Source: Burkholderiaceae bacterium (GTDB lineage: Bacteria; Pseudomonadota; Gammaproteobacteria; Burkholderiales; Burkholderiaceae_D). From it: a stretch of 34,009 nucleotides of DNA. The notes under the pieces are model-generated. The model was not told the DNA's origin. It searched no databases and saw only the letters and a list, made by a program, of their open reading frames with translations. Positions 23,028 to 31,001 of this stretch are shown here, piece after piece. The first letter of the stretch is position 1; every line of letters starts with the position of its first letter. The translations under genes and the position numbers were made by a program. The DNA lies in contig JAIENA010000352.1 in assembly GCA_019751755.1 (NCBI GenBank), positions 1 through 34,009 of the forward strand, read 5' to 3'.

Positions 23028-23978
23028 ATGATGGATAAAGAACTGTTACTGGCGCAGCCGCGCGGCTTTTGCGCGGGCGTTGACCGTGCCATTGAAATCG
23101 TCGAGCGCGCGCTGACGCAGTTTGGCGCGCCGATCTATGTGCGCCACGAAATCGTGCACAACGCGTATGTCGTCAACGATTTGCGCAGCAAGGGTGCGAT
23201 TTTCATTGAAGAGCTCGATGACGTCCCGGCTGGCAACACGCTGGTGTTTTCCGCGCATGGCGTCTCGAAAGCGGTGCGCGCCGAAGCCGAGGCGCGCGGC
23301 CTGTCGATTTTTGACGCCACCTGCCCGTTGGTGACCAAGGTGCACGTGGAAGTGTCGAAGATGCGCAAGCAGGGGTGCGAAATCATTATGATCGGTCACG
23401 ACGGCCACCCGGAAGTCGAAGGCACCATGGGCCAGACCGAAGAGGGCATGTATCTGGTGGAAACCGTGGACGATGTGCAGACCTTGCAGGTCAAGAACCC
23501 GGATGCGCTGGCATACGTGACGCAAACCACCTTGTCGGTGGATGACACCATCGACATCATCGCGGCCCTGAAACTGCGCTTCCCGAACATTATCGAACCG
23601 AAGAAGGGCGATATCTGCTACGCCACCACCAACCGCCAGGAAGCCGTGAAGTTCATGGCGCCGCAAGTGGAAGTGGTGATCGTGGTCGGCAGCCCGAACA
23701 GCTCGAACTCGAACCGCCTGCGCGAAGTGGCGGACAAGATGGGCACCCCGGCCTACATGGTCGACAACGCCACGCAAATCGAGCCGGCCTGGCTGGAAGG
23801 CCGACTGCGCGTCGGCGTGACGGCGGGCGCGTCGGCGCCGGAAGTACTGGTGCAAGCCGTGATCGACCGCCTGAAAGAACTGGGCGTAAAAAGCGTGCGC
23901 GCACTCGACGGCGTGCAGGAAGGGGTGACGTTCCCCCTGCCCAAAGGCCTCGATGGTGGTAAAAACGCAACAGTTTGA
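23028..23978 (+). CDS. ispH: 4-hydroxy-3-methylbut-2-enyl diphosphate reductase IspH
   Basis: The 316-residue iron-sulfur enzyme makes IPP and DMAPP, the last step of the MEP isoprenoid pathway. Three cluster cysteines are seen: Cys15 in RGFCAGV, Cys99 in DATCPLVTK and Cys197 in [11 protein letters not shown]. The substrate-binding His and Glu appear in SAHGVS and GHPEVEG, and the [10 protein letters not shown] loop is intact. The ATG at 23028 follows AAGGA; a second ATG is the next codon. Cotranscribed with fkpB. Confidence 0.98.
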   Translation: MMDKELLLAQPRGFCAGVDRAIEIVERALTQFGAPIYVRHEIVHNAYVVNDLRSKGAIFIEELDDVPAGNTLVFSAHGVSKAVRAEAEARGLSIFDATCPLVTKVHVEVSKMRKQGCEIIMIGHDGHPEVEGTMGQTEEGMYLVETVDDVQTLQVKNPDALAYVTQTTLSVDDTIDIIAALKLRFPNIIEPKKGDICYATTNRQEAVKFMAPQVEVVIVVGSPNSSNSNRLREVADKMGTPAYMVDNATQIEPAWLEGRLRVGVTAGASAPEVLVQAVIDRLKELGVKSVRALDGVQEGVTFPLPKGLDGGKNATV

Positions 23979-24194
23979 GGCATAAAAATCGTGCTGCGGG
24001 TGCTGCGGAAGGGCGCGCTTATGCTGATTTCCGCATGAATTCCAATCGATTGGATCAGCAAATCGCCGCCTTTCCAATTTATGAGTGATTTTTTGCGCGA
24101 TTCGCCTCTGGACTTAAATTAAATTCTGTGAACTTAATTTTTTTCCGATATTAGTTTTTGTTAAACATCGCTATCATTGCGGACGCTTGGCAAC
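23979..24194 (+). promoter_or_regulatory. AT-rich regulatory region upstream of the liv operon
   Basis: The first part of the 393-base gap after ispH. It holds the perfect 14-base palindrome TCCAATCGATTGGA (24041-24054) and two near-copies of ACTTAAATT at 24112-24120 and 24132-24140 that lie 20 bases apart, two turns of the helix. The stretch is much more AT-rich than the genes around. A -10-like TATCAT follows near 24170 with no good -35. It looks like a multi-site regulatory region, perhaps for an Lrp-type or similar protein; that is inference. Confidence 0.45.
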
Positions 24195-24197
24195 ATG

Positions 24198-24272
24198 CAG
24201 ACGCAGTAGACAGACGCGCAGCGTCTGATCAACGGCGGCACGCGGGGATTGTTTCCCCGGGTGCCGTTTTTG
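24198..24272 (+). ncRNA. Candidate small RNA or leader ending in a terminator, upstream of livH
   Basis: CAGACGC occurs at 24198 and again at 24211; each can pair with GCGTCTG (24221-24227), giving competing hairpins. A second hairpin follows: CGGCAC, a mismatch, then CGGGGA pairing with TCCCCG and GTGCCG (24236-24266), and then TTTTTG. That is a good intrinsic terminator 100 bases before livH with no gene ending at it other than ispH, 257 bases back. It may end a short RNA or attenuate the liv operon. A four-codon frame (ATG at 24195) has no branched-chain codons, so peptide-based attenuation is unlikely. Confidence 0.4.
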
Positions 24273-24371
24273 TTATGCGCCAGCGCTTAGGCGGCAACTT
24301 GGGTGGCAGCTGCTTCGGTGGCGGCGCCTTCGGTAGTAGCTCATATAACGCGAACAAAGAGGCAATCCCCG

Positions 24372-25301
24372 ATGGATACATTTATCCAACAAATAATCAA
24401 TGGCCTGGTGCTGGGCAGTATGTATGCGCTGGTCGCGCTGGGCTACACCATGGTGTACGGTGTGCTGAACCTGATTAACTTCGCCCACGGCGACGTGCTG
24501 ATGATCGGCGCCATGGCTGGTTTGACGATCCTGAACCTGCTTAATCACGTGGCGCCTGACTTGCCCGGCTTCGTCAAGCTGGCGATTGCCATCCTGGGCG
24601 CGATTCCGGTCTGCATGATCGTCAATATCGTCATCGAGCGTGTCGCCTACCGCCGCCTGCGCAACGCACCGCGCCTGGCGCCGCTGATCACCGCCATCGG
24701 CGTGTCGATCCTGCTGCAAACCTTCGCCATGATGATCTGGGGCCGCAACCCGCTGCCGTTCCCGCAAATGCTGTCGTCCGACCCGATCATGGTGGGCGGC
24801 GCCGTGATTTCGCAGACCCAGGTGCTGTTGCTGGTACTGGCGGCCAGTGCCATGTTTGGCCTGGTGATGCTGGTGGAAAAAACCAAGATGGGCCGCGCGA
24901 TGCGCGCCGTGGCGGAAAATCCCCGCGTGGCTGGCCTGATGGGCGTCGATTCGAACCGCGTGATCGTCGCCACCTTTGCCATCGGCGCCGGCCTGGCGGC
25001 CGTGGCCGGTGTGATGTGGGGCGCGAATTACGCGTCGATCCAGTTTGCGATGGGCTTCGTGCCCGGCCTGAAAGCCTTCTCGGCCGCAGTGCTGGGCGGT
25101 ATCGGCAATATTTATGGCGCCATGATCGGCGGCATTGTGCTGGGCATTATTGAAAGCCTGGGCGCCGGTTATATCGGTGATCTGACCGGCGGGTTCCTGG
25201 GGTCGCATTATCAGGACATCTTTGCCTTCGTGGTGCTGATCCTGGTGTTGACGGTGCGTCCGTCCGGCATCATGGGCGAGCGCGTGGCGGACCGCGCGTA
25301 A
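24372..25301 (+). CDS. livH: Branched-chain amino acid ABC transporter permease LivH
   Basis: The 309-residue inner-membrane permease has about eight hydrophobic segments and typical LivH motifs: FIQQIINGLVLGSMYALVAL at the start, GVLNLINFAHGDVLMIGA, MGRAMRAVAENPRVAGLMGVD (the ATPase-contact EAA-like loop) and the final LTVRPSGIMGERV. It pairs with LivM to form the channel. The ATG at 24372 was chosen because it opens right at the conserved N-terminus; the frame runs further up but only through non-conserved sequence. First gene of livHMGF. Confidence 0.95.
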   Translation: MDTFIQQIINGLVLGSMYALVALGYTMVYGVLNLINFAHGDVLMIGAMAGLTILNLLNHVAPDLPGFVKLAIAILGAIPVCMIVNIVIERVAYRRLRNAPRLAPLITAIGVSILLQTFAMMIWGRNPLPFPQMLSSDPIMVGGAVISQTQVLLLVLAASAMFGLVMLVEKTKMGRAMRAVAENPRVAGLMGVDSNRVIVATFAIGAGLAAVAGVMWGANYASIQFAMGFVPGLKAFSAAVLGGIGNIYGAMIGGIVLGIIESLGAGYIGDLTGGFLGSHYQDIFAFVVLILVLTVRPSGIMGERVADRA

Positions 25302-25311
25302 GGAGGACACC

Positions 25312-26529
25312 ATGGCACTGTTGAATTTCGACGTACAAAAAGATCCGAAAAAAGCCTACACCAGCATGGCCATCATACTGGCCTTGCTGATTGTGTTCCC
25401 GTTCGCGGCGGCGCCCTTTGGCAATTCGTGGGTGCGCATTGTCGACCTGGCGCTGCTGTACATCATGCTGGCGCTGGGCCTGAACATCGTGGTCGGCTTC
25501 GCCGGCCTGCTGGACTTGGGCTACATCGCGTTTTACGCGGTGGGCGCCTACATGACGGGCTTGCTGGCGTCGCCGCAATTCGCCACCTTGCTCGAATCGG
25601 TCATCAATAACCATGAACCGCTGGGCAATGCGCTGGTGGCCATCTTTGGCGAAGAAATCCGCACCAATGGCATCCACTTGTCGGTGTGGGTGATCGTGCC
25701 GCTGGGCGCGGCGCTGGCGGCGCTGTTCGGCGCGCTGCTCGGGGCGCCGACGCTGAAGCTGCGCGGCGACTACCTGGCCATCGTGACGCTGGGTTTCGGT
25801 GAAATCATTCGCATCTTCATGAACAACCTGAATGAGCCGATCAACTTCACCAACGGCCCGCAAGGTATCAACCTGATCGACCCGATCCGCGTGTTCGGCG
25901 TGTCGCTGGCCGGTGAGGCGGGTTCGCGCGCCACGGTGTTTATCGGCGGCTATGGCATGCCGTCGGTGAACGCGTATTACTTCCTGTTCCTGCTGCTGAC
26001 CATCGCGATCGTGTTTATCACCAGCCGCCTGCAGCATTCGCGCCTGGGCCGCGCTTGGGTGGCGATCCGCGAAGATGAAATCGCCGCCAAGGCCATGGGC
26101 ATCAATACCCGCAACGTGAAACTGCTGGCGTTCTCGATGGGCGCCTCGTTTGGCGGCATTGCCGGCGCGATGTTTGCGTCGTTCCAGGGCTTCGTGTCGC
26201 CGGAATCGTTCTCGCTGACGGAATCGATTGCCGTGCTGGCGATGGTGGTGCTGGGCGGTATCGGCCACATCCCGGGCGTGATCATGGGCGGCGCGCTGCT
26301 GGCGGCGTTGCCGGAAGTGTTGCGCCACGTGGTGGAGCCGTTGCAGCACAAGCTGTTCGGCCACGTCATTATCGAAGCGGAAGTGCTGCGCCAGTTGCTG
26401 TACGGCCTGGCCATGGTGGTGATCATGTTGACGCGTCCGGCCGGCCTGTGGCCGTCGCCCAAGCACGAAGACCGTCCGGATGGCGATTCGGACACCAAAG
26501 AGCAATCGTCCGGCGTCATGCCAGCGTGA
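25312..26529 (+). CDS. livM: Branched-chain amino acid ABC transporter permease LivM
   Basis: The 405-residue permease carries LivM features: GLNIVVGFAGLLDLGYIAFYAVGAYMTGL, LRGDYLAIVTLGFGEIIRI, the ATPase-contact loop GRAWVAIREDEIAAKAMGI, and a C-terminal tail (PSPKHEDRPDGDSDTKEQSS) that is charged. A strong AAGGAGG lies before the ATG, and the gap to livH is 10 bases. Confidence 0.95.
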   Translation: MALLNFDVQKDPKKAYTSMAIILALLIVFPFAAAPFGNSWVRIVDLALLYIMLALGLNIVVGFAGLLDLGYIAFYAVGAYMTGLLASPQFATLLESVINNHEPLGNALVAIFGEEIRTNGIHLSVWVIVPLGAALAALFGALLGAPTLKLRGDYLAIVTLGFGEIIRIFMNNLNEPINFTNGPQGINLIDPIRVFGVSLAGEAGSRATVFIGGYGMPSVNAYYFLFLLLTIAIVFITSRLQHSRLGRAWVAIREDEIAAKAMGINTRNVKLLAFSMGASFGGIAGAMFASFQGFVSPESFSLTESIAVLAMVVLGGIGHIPGVIMGGALLAALPEVLRHVVEPLQHKLFGHVIIEAEVLRQLLYGLAMVVIMLTRPAGLWPSPKHEDRPDGDSDTKEQSSGVMPA

Positions 26530-26539
26530 GGAAGTAGGA

Positions 26540-27310
26540 ATGAGCGACCAGATTATGTTGAATATCGCCGGCGTGAATAAACGTTTCGGCGGTCTGCAGG
26601 CGCTGACCGATGTCGGCATCAAGATCATGCAGGGCCAGATCTATGGCCTGATCGGCCCGAACGGCGCCGGTAAAACCACGTTTTTCAACGTGATTACCGG
26701 CCTGTACCAGCCCGATACCGGCACCTTTGAACTGGCCGGCAAGCCGTATTCGCCGTCGGCGCCGCATGAAGTGGCGAAGGCGGGGATTGCCCGCACCTTC
26801 CAGAATATCCGCCTGTTTGGCGAGATGACGGCGCTGGAAAACGTCATGGTGGGCCGCCACGTGCGCTCGCGCCAAGGCGTGTTTGGCGCGATTTTCCGGC
26901 ACAAGGCGGCGCGCGAGGAAGAAGCGTCGATCCGTGCGCGGGCCCAGGAGTTGCTCGATTTCGTCGGCATCGGCGCGTTTGCCAACCGCACTTCGAAGTT
27001 CCTGTCGTATGGTGACCAGCGCCGCCTGGAAATCGCCCGCGCCCTGGCGACCGACCCGCAATTGCTGGCGCTCGATGAACCGGCGGCCGGCATGAATGCC
27101 ACGGAAAAGCTGGCACTGAAGGAATTGCTGGTGAAAATCAAGGCCCAGGGCAAGACCGTGCTGCTGATCGAGCACGACGTCAAGATGATGATGAGCCTGT
27201 GTGACCGCATTACGGTGCTGGAATATGGCAAGCGCATTGCGGAAGGCTTGCCGGCGGAAATACAAAGCAATCAGGCGGTGATCGACGCCTACCTGGGAGG
27301 ATCGCACTGA
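26540..27310 (+). CDS. livG: Branched-chain amino acid ABC transporter ATPase LivG
   Basis: The 256-residue ATPase has Walker A GPNGAGKTT, signature LSYGDQRRLEIARAL, Walker B LLALDEPAAGMN and the switch His in LIEHDVKMM. The ATG at 26540 follows AGGAAGTAGGA; livM ends 11 bases upstream. It couples ATP hydrolysis to transport together with LivF. Confidence 0.96.
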   Translation: MSDQIMLNIAGVNKRFGGLQALTDVGIKIMQGQIYGLIGPNGAGKTTFFNVITGLYQPDTGTFELAGKPYSPSAPHEVAKAGIARTFQNIRLFGEMTALENVMVGRHVRSRQGVFGAIFRHKAAREEEASIRARAQELLDFVGIGAFANRTSKFLSYGDQRRLEIARALATDPQLLALDEPAAGMNATEKLALKELLVKIKAQGKTVLLIEHDVKMMMSLCDRITVLEYGKRIAEGLPAEIQSNQAVIDAYLGGSH

Positions 27311-28032
27311 TGTCGGAGAATGTCTTAAAAGTTTCGGGCCTGAAGGTGGCGTATGGCGGCATCAAGGCCGTCAAAGGCATCGACCTGGAAGTCAACAAGG
27401 GGGAATTGGTGACCCTGATCGGCGCCAACGGCGCCGGCAAGACCACCACCCTGAAAGCCATTACCGGCACGCTGCCGGCCTGCAAAGTCGAGGGTACGGT
27501 GTCGTACCTGGGCAAGTCGCTGAAGGGCACGCAGTCGTTCCACCTGGTCGAGCAAAAGCTGGCGATGGTGCCGGAAGGCCGCGGCGTGTTCACCCGCATG
27601 ACCATCCTGGAAAACCTGCAGATGGGCGCCTACACGCGCGATGACAAGGCCGGTATCGAGGCCGATGTCGCCAAGTGGTTCGACATCTTCCCGCGCCTCA
27701 AGGAACGTGCCGGCCAGCTGGCGGGCACGCTGTCCGGCGGCGAGCAGCAAATGCTGGCGATGGCGCGCGCGCTGATGTGCCATCCGACCCTGCTGTTGCT
27801 CGACGAGCCGTCGATGGGCTTGTCGCCGATTATGGTCGAGAAGATTTTCGAAGTGATCCGCAATGTCTCGAAGGAAGGCATCACGATCCTGCTGGTGGAG
27901 CAAAACGCCAAGCTGGCGCTGCAGGCGGCGCACCGTGGCTACGTGATGGAATCGGGGCTGGTGACGATGACCGGCAATGCGAAGGACATGCTCGACGATC
28001 CGCGCGTCAAAGCCGCCTACCTGGGCGAATAA
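27310..28032 (+). CDS. livF: Branched-chain amino acid ABC transporter ATPase LivF
   Basis: The 240-residue ATPase has Walker A GANGAGKTT, signature LSGGEQQMLAMARAL and Walker B LLLLDEPSMGLSP. Its ATG overlaps the livG stop by one base (TGATG), so the two ATPases are translationally coupled. No substrate-binding gene (livJ/K type) follows; the binding protein must be encoded elsewhere, so the substrate (branched-chain amino acids, urea or amides) is not certain. Confidence 0.96.
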   Translation: MSENVLKVSGLKVAYGGIKAVKGIDLEVNKGELVTLIGANGAGKTTTLKAITGTLPACKVEGTVSYLGKSLKGTQSFHLVEQKLAMVPEGRGVFTRMTILENLQMGAYTRDDKAGIEADVAKWFDIFPRLKERAGQLAGTLSGGEQQMLAMARALMCHPTLLLLDEPSMGLSPIMVEKIFEVIRNVSKEGITILLVEQNAKLALQAAHRGYVMESGLVTMTGNAKDMLDDPRVKAAYLGE

Positions 28033-28033
28033 A

Positions 28034-28069
28034 CCCCGTCCGCGCAGTCGGGGCGTTTGCTATCGCCCC
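28034..28069 (+). terminator. Weak or switching hairpins after livF
   Basis: CCCCG (28034-28038) can pair with CGGGG (28049-28053). The GGGGCG at 28050-28055 can instead pair with CGCCCC (28064-28069), so the two hairpins exclude each other. Neither has a good T-run. The liv transcript may end here or at the palindrome at 28088. Confidence 0.35.
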
Positions 28070-28087
28070 AACGGCGAACGATAGTGC

Positions 28088-28129
28088 TTTTGGGGCCAGG
28101 CCCCTTTTTGGGGGGGGCTGGCCCCAAAG
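28088..28129. repeat. 42-base near-palindrome, REP-like
   Basis: TTTGGGGCCAG (28089-28099) and CTGGCCCCAAA (28118-28128) are exact inverse copies. The centre has GCCCC, TTTTT and a run of eight G, which continue the pairing imperfectly. The shape resembles dispersed intergenic palindromes; other copies cannot be seen in this window. Confidence 0.65.
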
Positions 28130-28195
28130 TTCGGCGCGGACATTGTCGTGATTCCACTATACTGGCGCTTCCCCTTCCCTGGAGAAGCGCCGGCC

Positions 28196-29221
28196 ATGCT
28201 CGTCAAATCCCTGCCTGAACTGGAATTGCTGGAACAGTTGATTGATGAGGGCAGGCAATGGCTGACGGTGGAAACCGCCTGCACCGTGGCCGCTGACAGC
28301 AAGCAGTTTCCGGTGCATGTGCTGACACTCGGCAGCACCGATCCCCAAGCCCCGGCATTGGGCCTGTTTGGCGGCATCCACGGCCTGGAACGGATCGGCA
28401 CCCAGGTCATCCTGTCGTTCCTGCAATCGCTGGTGGCGCGACTGCGCTGGGATGACGTGTTGCAGCGCCAGTTGTCGGAAATCAGGCTGGTGTTGATGCC
28501 ACTGGTCAATCCGGGCGGCATGTACCTGGCCACGCGCGCCAATCCGCAAGGCATCGACTTGATGCGCAACTCGCCGGTGCAAGCCAGTGAACGGGTGCCG
28601 CTGCTGTTGGGCGGACAGCGCCTGTCGTCACGCTTGCCGTGGTACCGGGGCCGCTTTGGCGCCCCGATGGAAGCCGAGAGCCGCGCCGTGTGCACGGTGG
28701 TCGAGCGTGAATTGCTGCCGCGCCGCTTCAGCCTGACCCTCGATTGCCATTCCGGCTTTGGCTTGCGTGACCGTATCTGGTTCCCCCATGCGCATACGCG
28801 CACGCCGATCAGCCACTTGCCGGAAATCGCTGCGCTGGAAGAATTATTTACCGGCAGCTACCCGCACCACCCGTACACATTCGAGCCGCAAAGCCTGCAA
28901 TACCGCACCCATGGCGATTTGTGGGATTACCTGTACCTGAAGGCGGCGCGCCAGGCCGACACGCTGTTCTTGCCGCTGACGCTGGAAATGGGCTCGTGGC
29001 TGTGGGTCAAGAAAAATCCGCGCCAACTGTTTTCCCGGCTGGGCGCGTTCAATCCGACGTTGCTGCACCGCCAGCAGCGGGTCTTGCGCAGCCACCTGAT
29101 GTGGTTCGAGTTCTTGATGCGGGCGGTGGCGGCGCATGCGCGCTGGCTGCCGGACGACCTGGCGCGGCCGCTGCAGCGCAAGCGGGCCCTGGCGCGGTGG
29201 TACGGGCTGGGCACGGCGTGA
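28196..29221 (+). CDS. M14-like zinc carboxypeptidase (succinylglutamate-desuccinylase/DUF2817 type)
   Basis: The 341-residue protein has the M14 zinc site: His62 and Glu65 in GGIHGLERIG, His185 in LDCHSGFG, and the catalytic Glu264 in LTLEMGS. Segments NPGGMYLATRANPQGIDLMRN agree with the substrate-binding loop of the fold. There is no signal peptide, so it acts in the cytoplasm. The ATG at 28196 follows GGAGAAG; the GTG at 28148 is an alternative but lies in non-conserved sequence. Possible substrates are N-acylated amino acids or peptides. The stop overlaps the start of the alpha/beta hydrolase. Confidence 0.85.
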   Translation: MLVKSLPELELLEQLIDEGRQWLTVETACTVAADSKQFPVHVLTLGSTDPQAPALGLFGGIHGLERIGTQVILSFLQSLVARLRWDDVLQRQLSEIRLVLMPLVNPGGMYLATRANPQGIDLMRNSPVQASERVPLLLGGQRLSSRLPWYRGRFGAPMEAESRAVCTVVERELLPRRFSLTLDCHSGFGLRDRIWFPHAHTRTPISHLPEIAALEELFTGSYPHHPYTFEPQSLQYRTHGDLWDYLYLKAARQADTLFLPLTLEMGSWLWVKKNPRQLFSRLGAFNPTLLHRQQRVLRSHLMWFEFLMRAVAAHARWLPDDLARPLQRKRALARWYGLGTA

Positions 29222-30003
29222 CAGCGCCGGTCTGGGTCTTGTTGCGCGGCCTGGTGCGGGAGCGCCGCCACTGGGGCGCGTTTCCCGCACAATTGCAGGC
29301 GGCGCTGCCGGGCAGTGTCATTGTCACGCCGGATTTGCCGGGCAATGGCCGCCGCTGCCATGAAACCAGTCCGGTCACGGTGGCGGGCATGGTGGCGGCA
29401 TTGCGGGCGGAACTGGCGGCGGAATTGGCGGCGCGCGGTCTCGCCGGGCCCGGGCCCGTGCATGTGCTGGCGCTGTCGCTGGGCGCCATGGTGGCGACGC
29501 AATGGCGTGCGGGTTATCCGGAAGAGATTGCCCGCTGCGTGCTGATCAACACCAGCATGCGCCCGTTTAGCCCGTTCTATCAGCGCTTACTATGGCGCAA
29601 CTACCCGGCCATTGTGCGGGCCCTGGTGTGCGGTAACGCCGCCAGCCGCGAAGCGCTGATTTTGCGCCTGACCAGCACACGCCATGGCGAAGATGCGGGA
29701 TTGCGGCGGCAGTGGCAGGCCTGGCAGCAGGAATGTCCGGTCACGCGCAGCAATGCGCTGCGCCAGTTGCTGGCGGCCAGCCGCTATCGGGCGCCGGCCA
29801 CGGCCGGTGAGGGACCGTTATTGATCTTGAACGGCGCGCGCGACCGACTGGTCGATCCGCGCTGCTCGCAGCGTCTGGCGCAGGCATGGCGCGCGACGCT
29901 GTGCACGCATCCGGAAGCCGGGCATGATTTGCCGCTCGATGCGGGCGACTGGGTGGCCGGGCAGGTGGCCGCTTGGATGGCGGGCAGGGCGCTGGTGCGC
30001 TAA
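29218..30003 (+). CDS. Alpha/beta fold hydrolase
   Basis: The 261-residue protein starts at a GTG overlapping the stop of the M14-like gene (GTGA), so translation is coupled. Start MTAPVWVLLRGLVRERRHWG gives the first strand and oxyanion part. The nucleophile is Ser87 in ALSLGA (first Gly of GxSxG replaced by Ala), the acid Asp209 in NGARDRLVDP and the base His236 in PEAGHDLPL. Length and layout are BioH/esterase-like, but a specific substrate cannot be named. The close coupling to a cytoplasmic carboxypeptidase suggests that the two act on one pathway, which is inference. Confidence 0.85.
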   Translation: MTAPVWVLLRGLVRERRHWGAFPAQLQAALPGSVIVTPDLPGNGRRCHETSPVTVAGMVAALRAELAAELAARGLAGPGPVHVLALSLGAMVATQWRAGYPEEIARCVLINTSMRPFSPFYQRLLWRNYPAIVRALVCGNAASREALILRLTSTRHGEDAGLRRQWQAWQQECPVTRSNALRQLLAASRYRAPATAGEGPLLILNGARDRLVDPRCSQRLAQAWRATLCTHPEAGHDLPLDAGDWVAGQVAAWMAGRALVR

Positions 30004-30052
30004 AGCGCATTGAAATTAAGCGCGTCAACATAAAGCGCGTCGACACAAGCGC
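30003..30052. repeat. Degenerate tandem repeat with AAGCGC phased at 15 bases
   Basis: AAGCGC occurs at 30003, 30018, 30033 and 30047, so at intervals of 15, 15 and 14. Units are AAGCGCATTGAAATT, AAGCGCGTCAACATA, AAGCGCGTCGACAC and then a partial one. The first overlaps the end of the hydrolase gene. Confidence 0.55.
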
Positions 30053-30056
30053 GGCG

Positions 30057-30087
30057 CAAAAAAAATGCCCCGGGCTGAGCCGGGGCA
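30057..30087 (-). terminator. Intrinsic terminator of phaP
   Basis: On the minus strand TGCCCCGG, a 6-base loop, CCGGGGCA then a run of eight T. It lies about 100 bases after the phaP stop. Confidence 0.9.
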
Positions 30088-30189
30088 GTGAAGGACATCC
30101 GCTGGAGAGGACACCACGGATGCCGAGGAGACCTTGAATCAGCGGATCCGGCGACCTGCTGCAGGGCAGGGGCCGGAAGCTTCATACCA

Positions 30190-30747
30190 TTACTTCTTCG
30201 GGGTAACCTTGGCAGCGGCGGCAGCGAACTGGTTCACAGCGGCGTTCAGGTTGGTTTCGATGGCTTCCGAAGCTTGCTTGGCGGTCTTGGTGAACTGCTC
30301 GTAACCGGCGCTGGCGTTGCCCAGGGTCGATTTCAGCAGAGCGATCGCGTTTTCGGAACCGGCTGGGGCGTTCTTGCTCACTTCGTCCACCAGCGAGATA
30401 ACTTTGCGGTTGGTTTCAGCGATTTGGGTTTCAGCGGCTTTGGTGAATTCAGCCTGGGTGCCGGAAGCGATGGCGGCCAGGTGACGGCCGTAAGCCAGGG
30501 CTTTTTCAGCGGTCGGCTGGGCTTGGGCGGCGGTCAGGGAGAAGAATTCTTGTGGATCTTTGGCGGCCAGCAGTTGCTTGGCGGCGATCGACGACTCTTC
30601 CAGCGAAGCTTTGGCGGCGCTCAGGTTCAGGTCCACCAGTTTTTCCACGCCTTCGAACGCTTTGTTGGTCAGCGACGAGAAGATCGCGAATTGGCTTTCG
30701 AAATTAGCTTTGGTGGCGTTGGAAAATTGTTCAGGAATAGCAAACAT
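30190..30747 (-). CDS. phaP: Phasin (PHA granule-associated protein)
   Basis: The 185-residue helical protein has the betaproteobacterial phasin pattern: [44 protein letters not shown]-like [20 protein letters not shown], and an Ala-rich C-terminal amphipathic helix ending KVTPKK. Phasins coat polyhydroxyalkanoate granules and stabilise them. Ala/Lys-rich and without signal peptide. The ATG at 30747 follows CTGGAG at good spacing. It has its own promoter and terminator; no other pha gene is in the window. A PhaR-type operator layout is seen upstream. Confidence 0.95.
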   Translation of the reverse strand: MFAIPEQFSNATKANFESQFAIFSSLTNKAFEGVEKLVDLNLSAAKASLEESSIAAKQLLAAKDPQEFFSLTAAQAQPTAEKALAYGRHLAAIASGTQAEFTKAAETQIAETNRKVISLVDEVSKNAPAGSENAIALLKSTLGNASAGYEQFTKTAKQASEAIETNLNAAVNQFAAAAAKVTPKK

Positions 30748-30830
30748 GTAAATCTCCAGTTTTGAGTGGATCAAGCGGTTATACCTGTAGTCAACAACTT
30801 TACGTCTGGTGATTCAGGCCGGGATAGTGA

Positions 30831-30849
30831 ATGGTGCATCGCAACAAGG
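30831..30849. promoter_or_regulatory. Second, degenerate operator copy at the phaP transcription start
   Basis: GTGCATCGCAACAA (30834-30847) resembles the palindrome at 30887 (GTGCATTGCACAAA) with changes in the right arm. It covers the predicted transcription start, about 55 bases from the first site centre to centre. Confidence 0.45.
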
Positions 30850-30852
30850 CCG

Positions 30853-30880
30853 ATTTTACGGACTTCGGTTAGTAAGTCAA
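30853..30880 (-). promoter_or_regulatory. Sigma-70 promoter of phaP
   Basis: On the minus strand TTGACT (30875-30880) and TAAAAT (30853-30858) are 16 bases apart. The start would lie near 30846, giving a leader of about 100 bases. Confidence 0.7.
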
Positions 30881-30886
30881 GTGATT

Positions 30887-30903
30887 TTTGTGCATTGCAC
30901 AAA
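30887..30903. promoter_or_regulatory. Perfect 17-base palindrome, PhaR-operator candidate
   Basis: TTTGTGCA, T, TGCACAAA: exact 8-base arms around a single base. It abuts the upstream side of the phaP -35. In Cupriavidus necator the repressor PhaR binds two sites at the phaP promoter; a matching arrangement is seen here, but PhaR assignment is inference. Confidence 0.6.
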
Positions 30904-31001
30904 GGTATCTACTGGGCACCATTCTGCGCGTGTAAAGCTTGCCGTGTGCAAGCCATGGCGCGGCCCAAGCGGCATCGGGTGTTGCAAAAAATAGAACGCT
31001 C

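Noticed and set aside
24195..24209. Four-codon frame MQTQ as a liv leader peptide
   Set aside because: It has no Leu, Ile or Val codons and a poor ribosome site, so classical attenuation does not fit.
28060..28803. Minus-strand frame of 247 codons opposite the M14-like gene
   Set aside because: An antisense shadow extending into the palindrome region, with Ser/Arg-rich composition and no domain.
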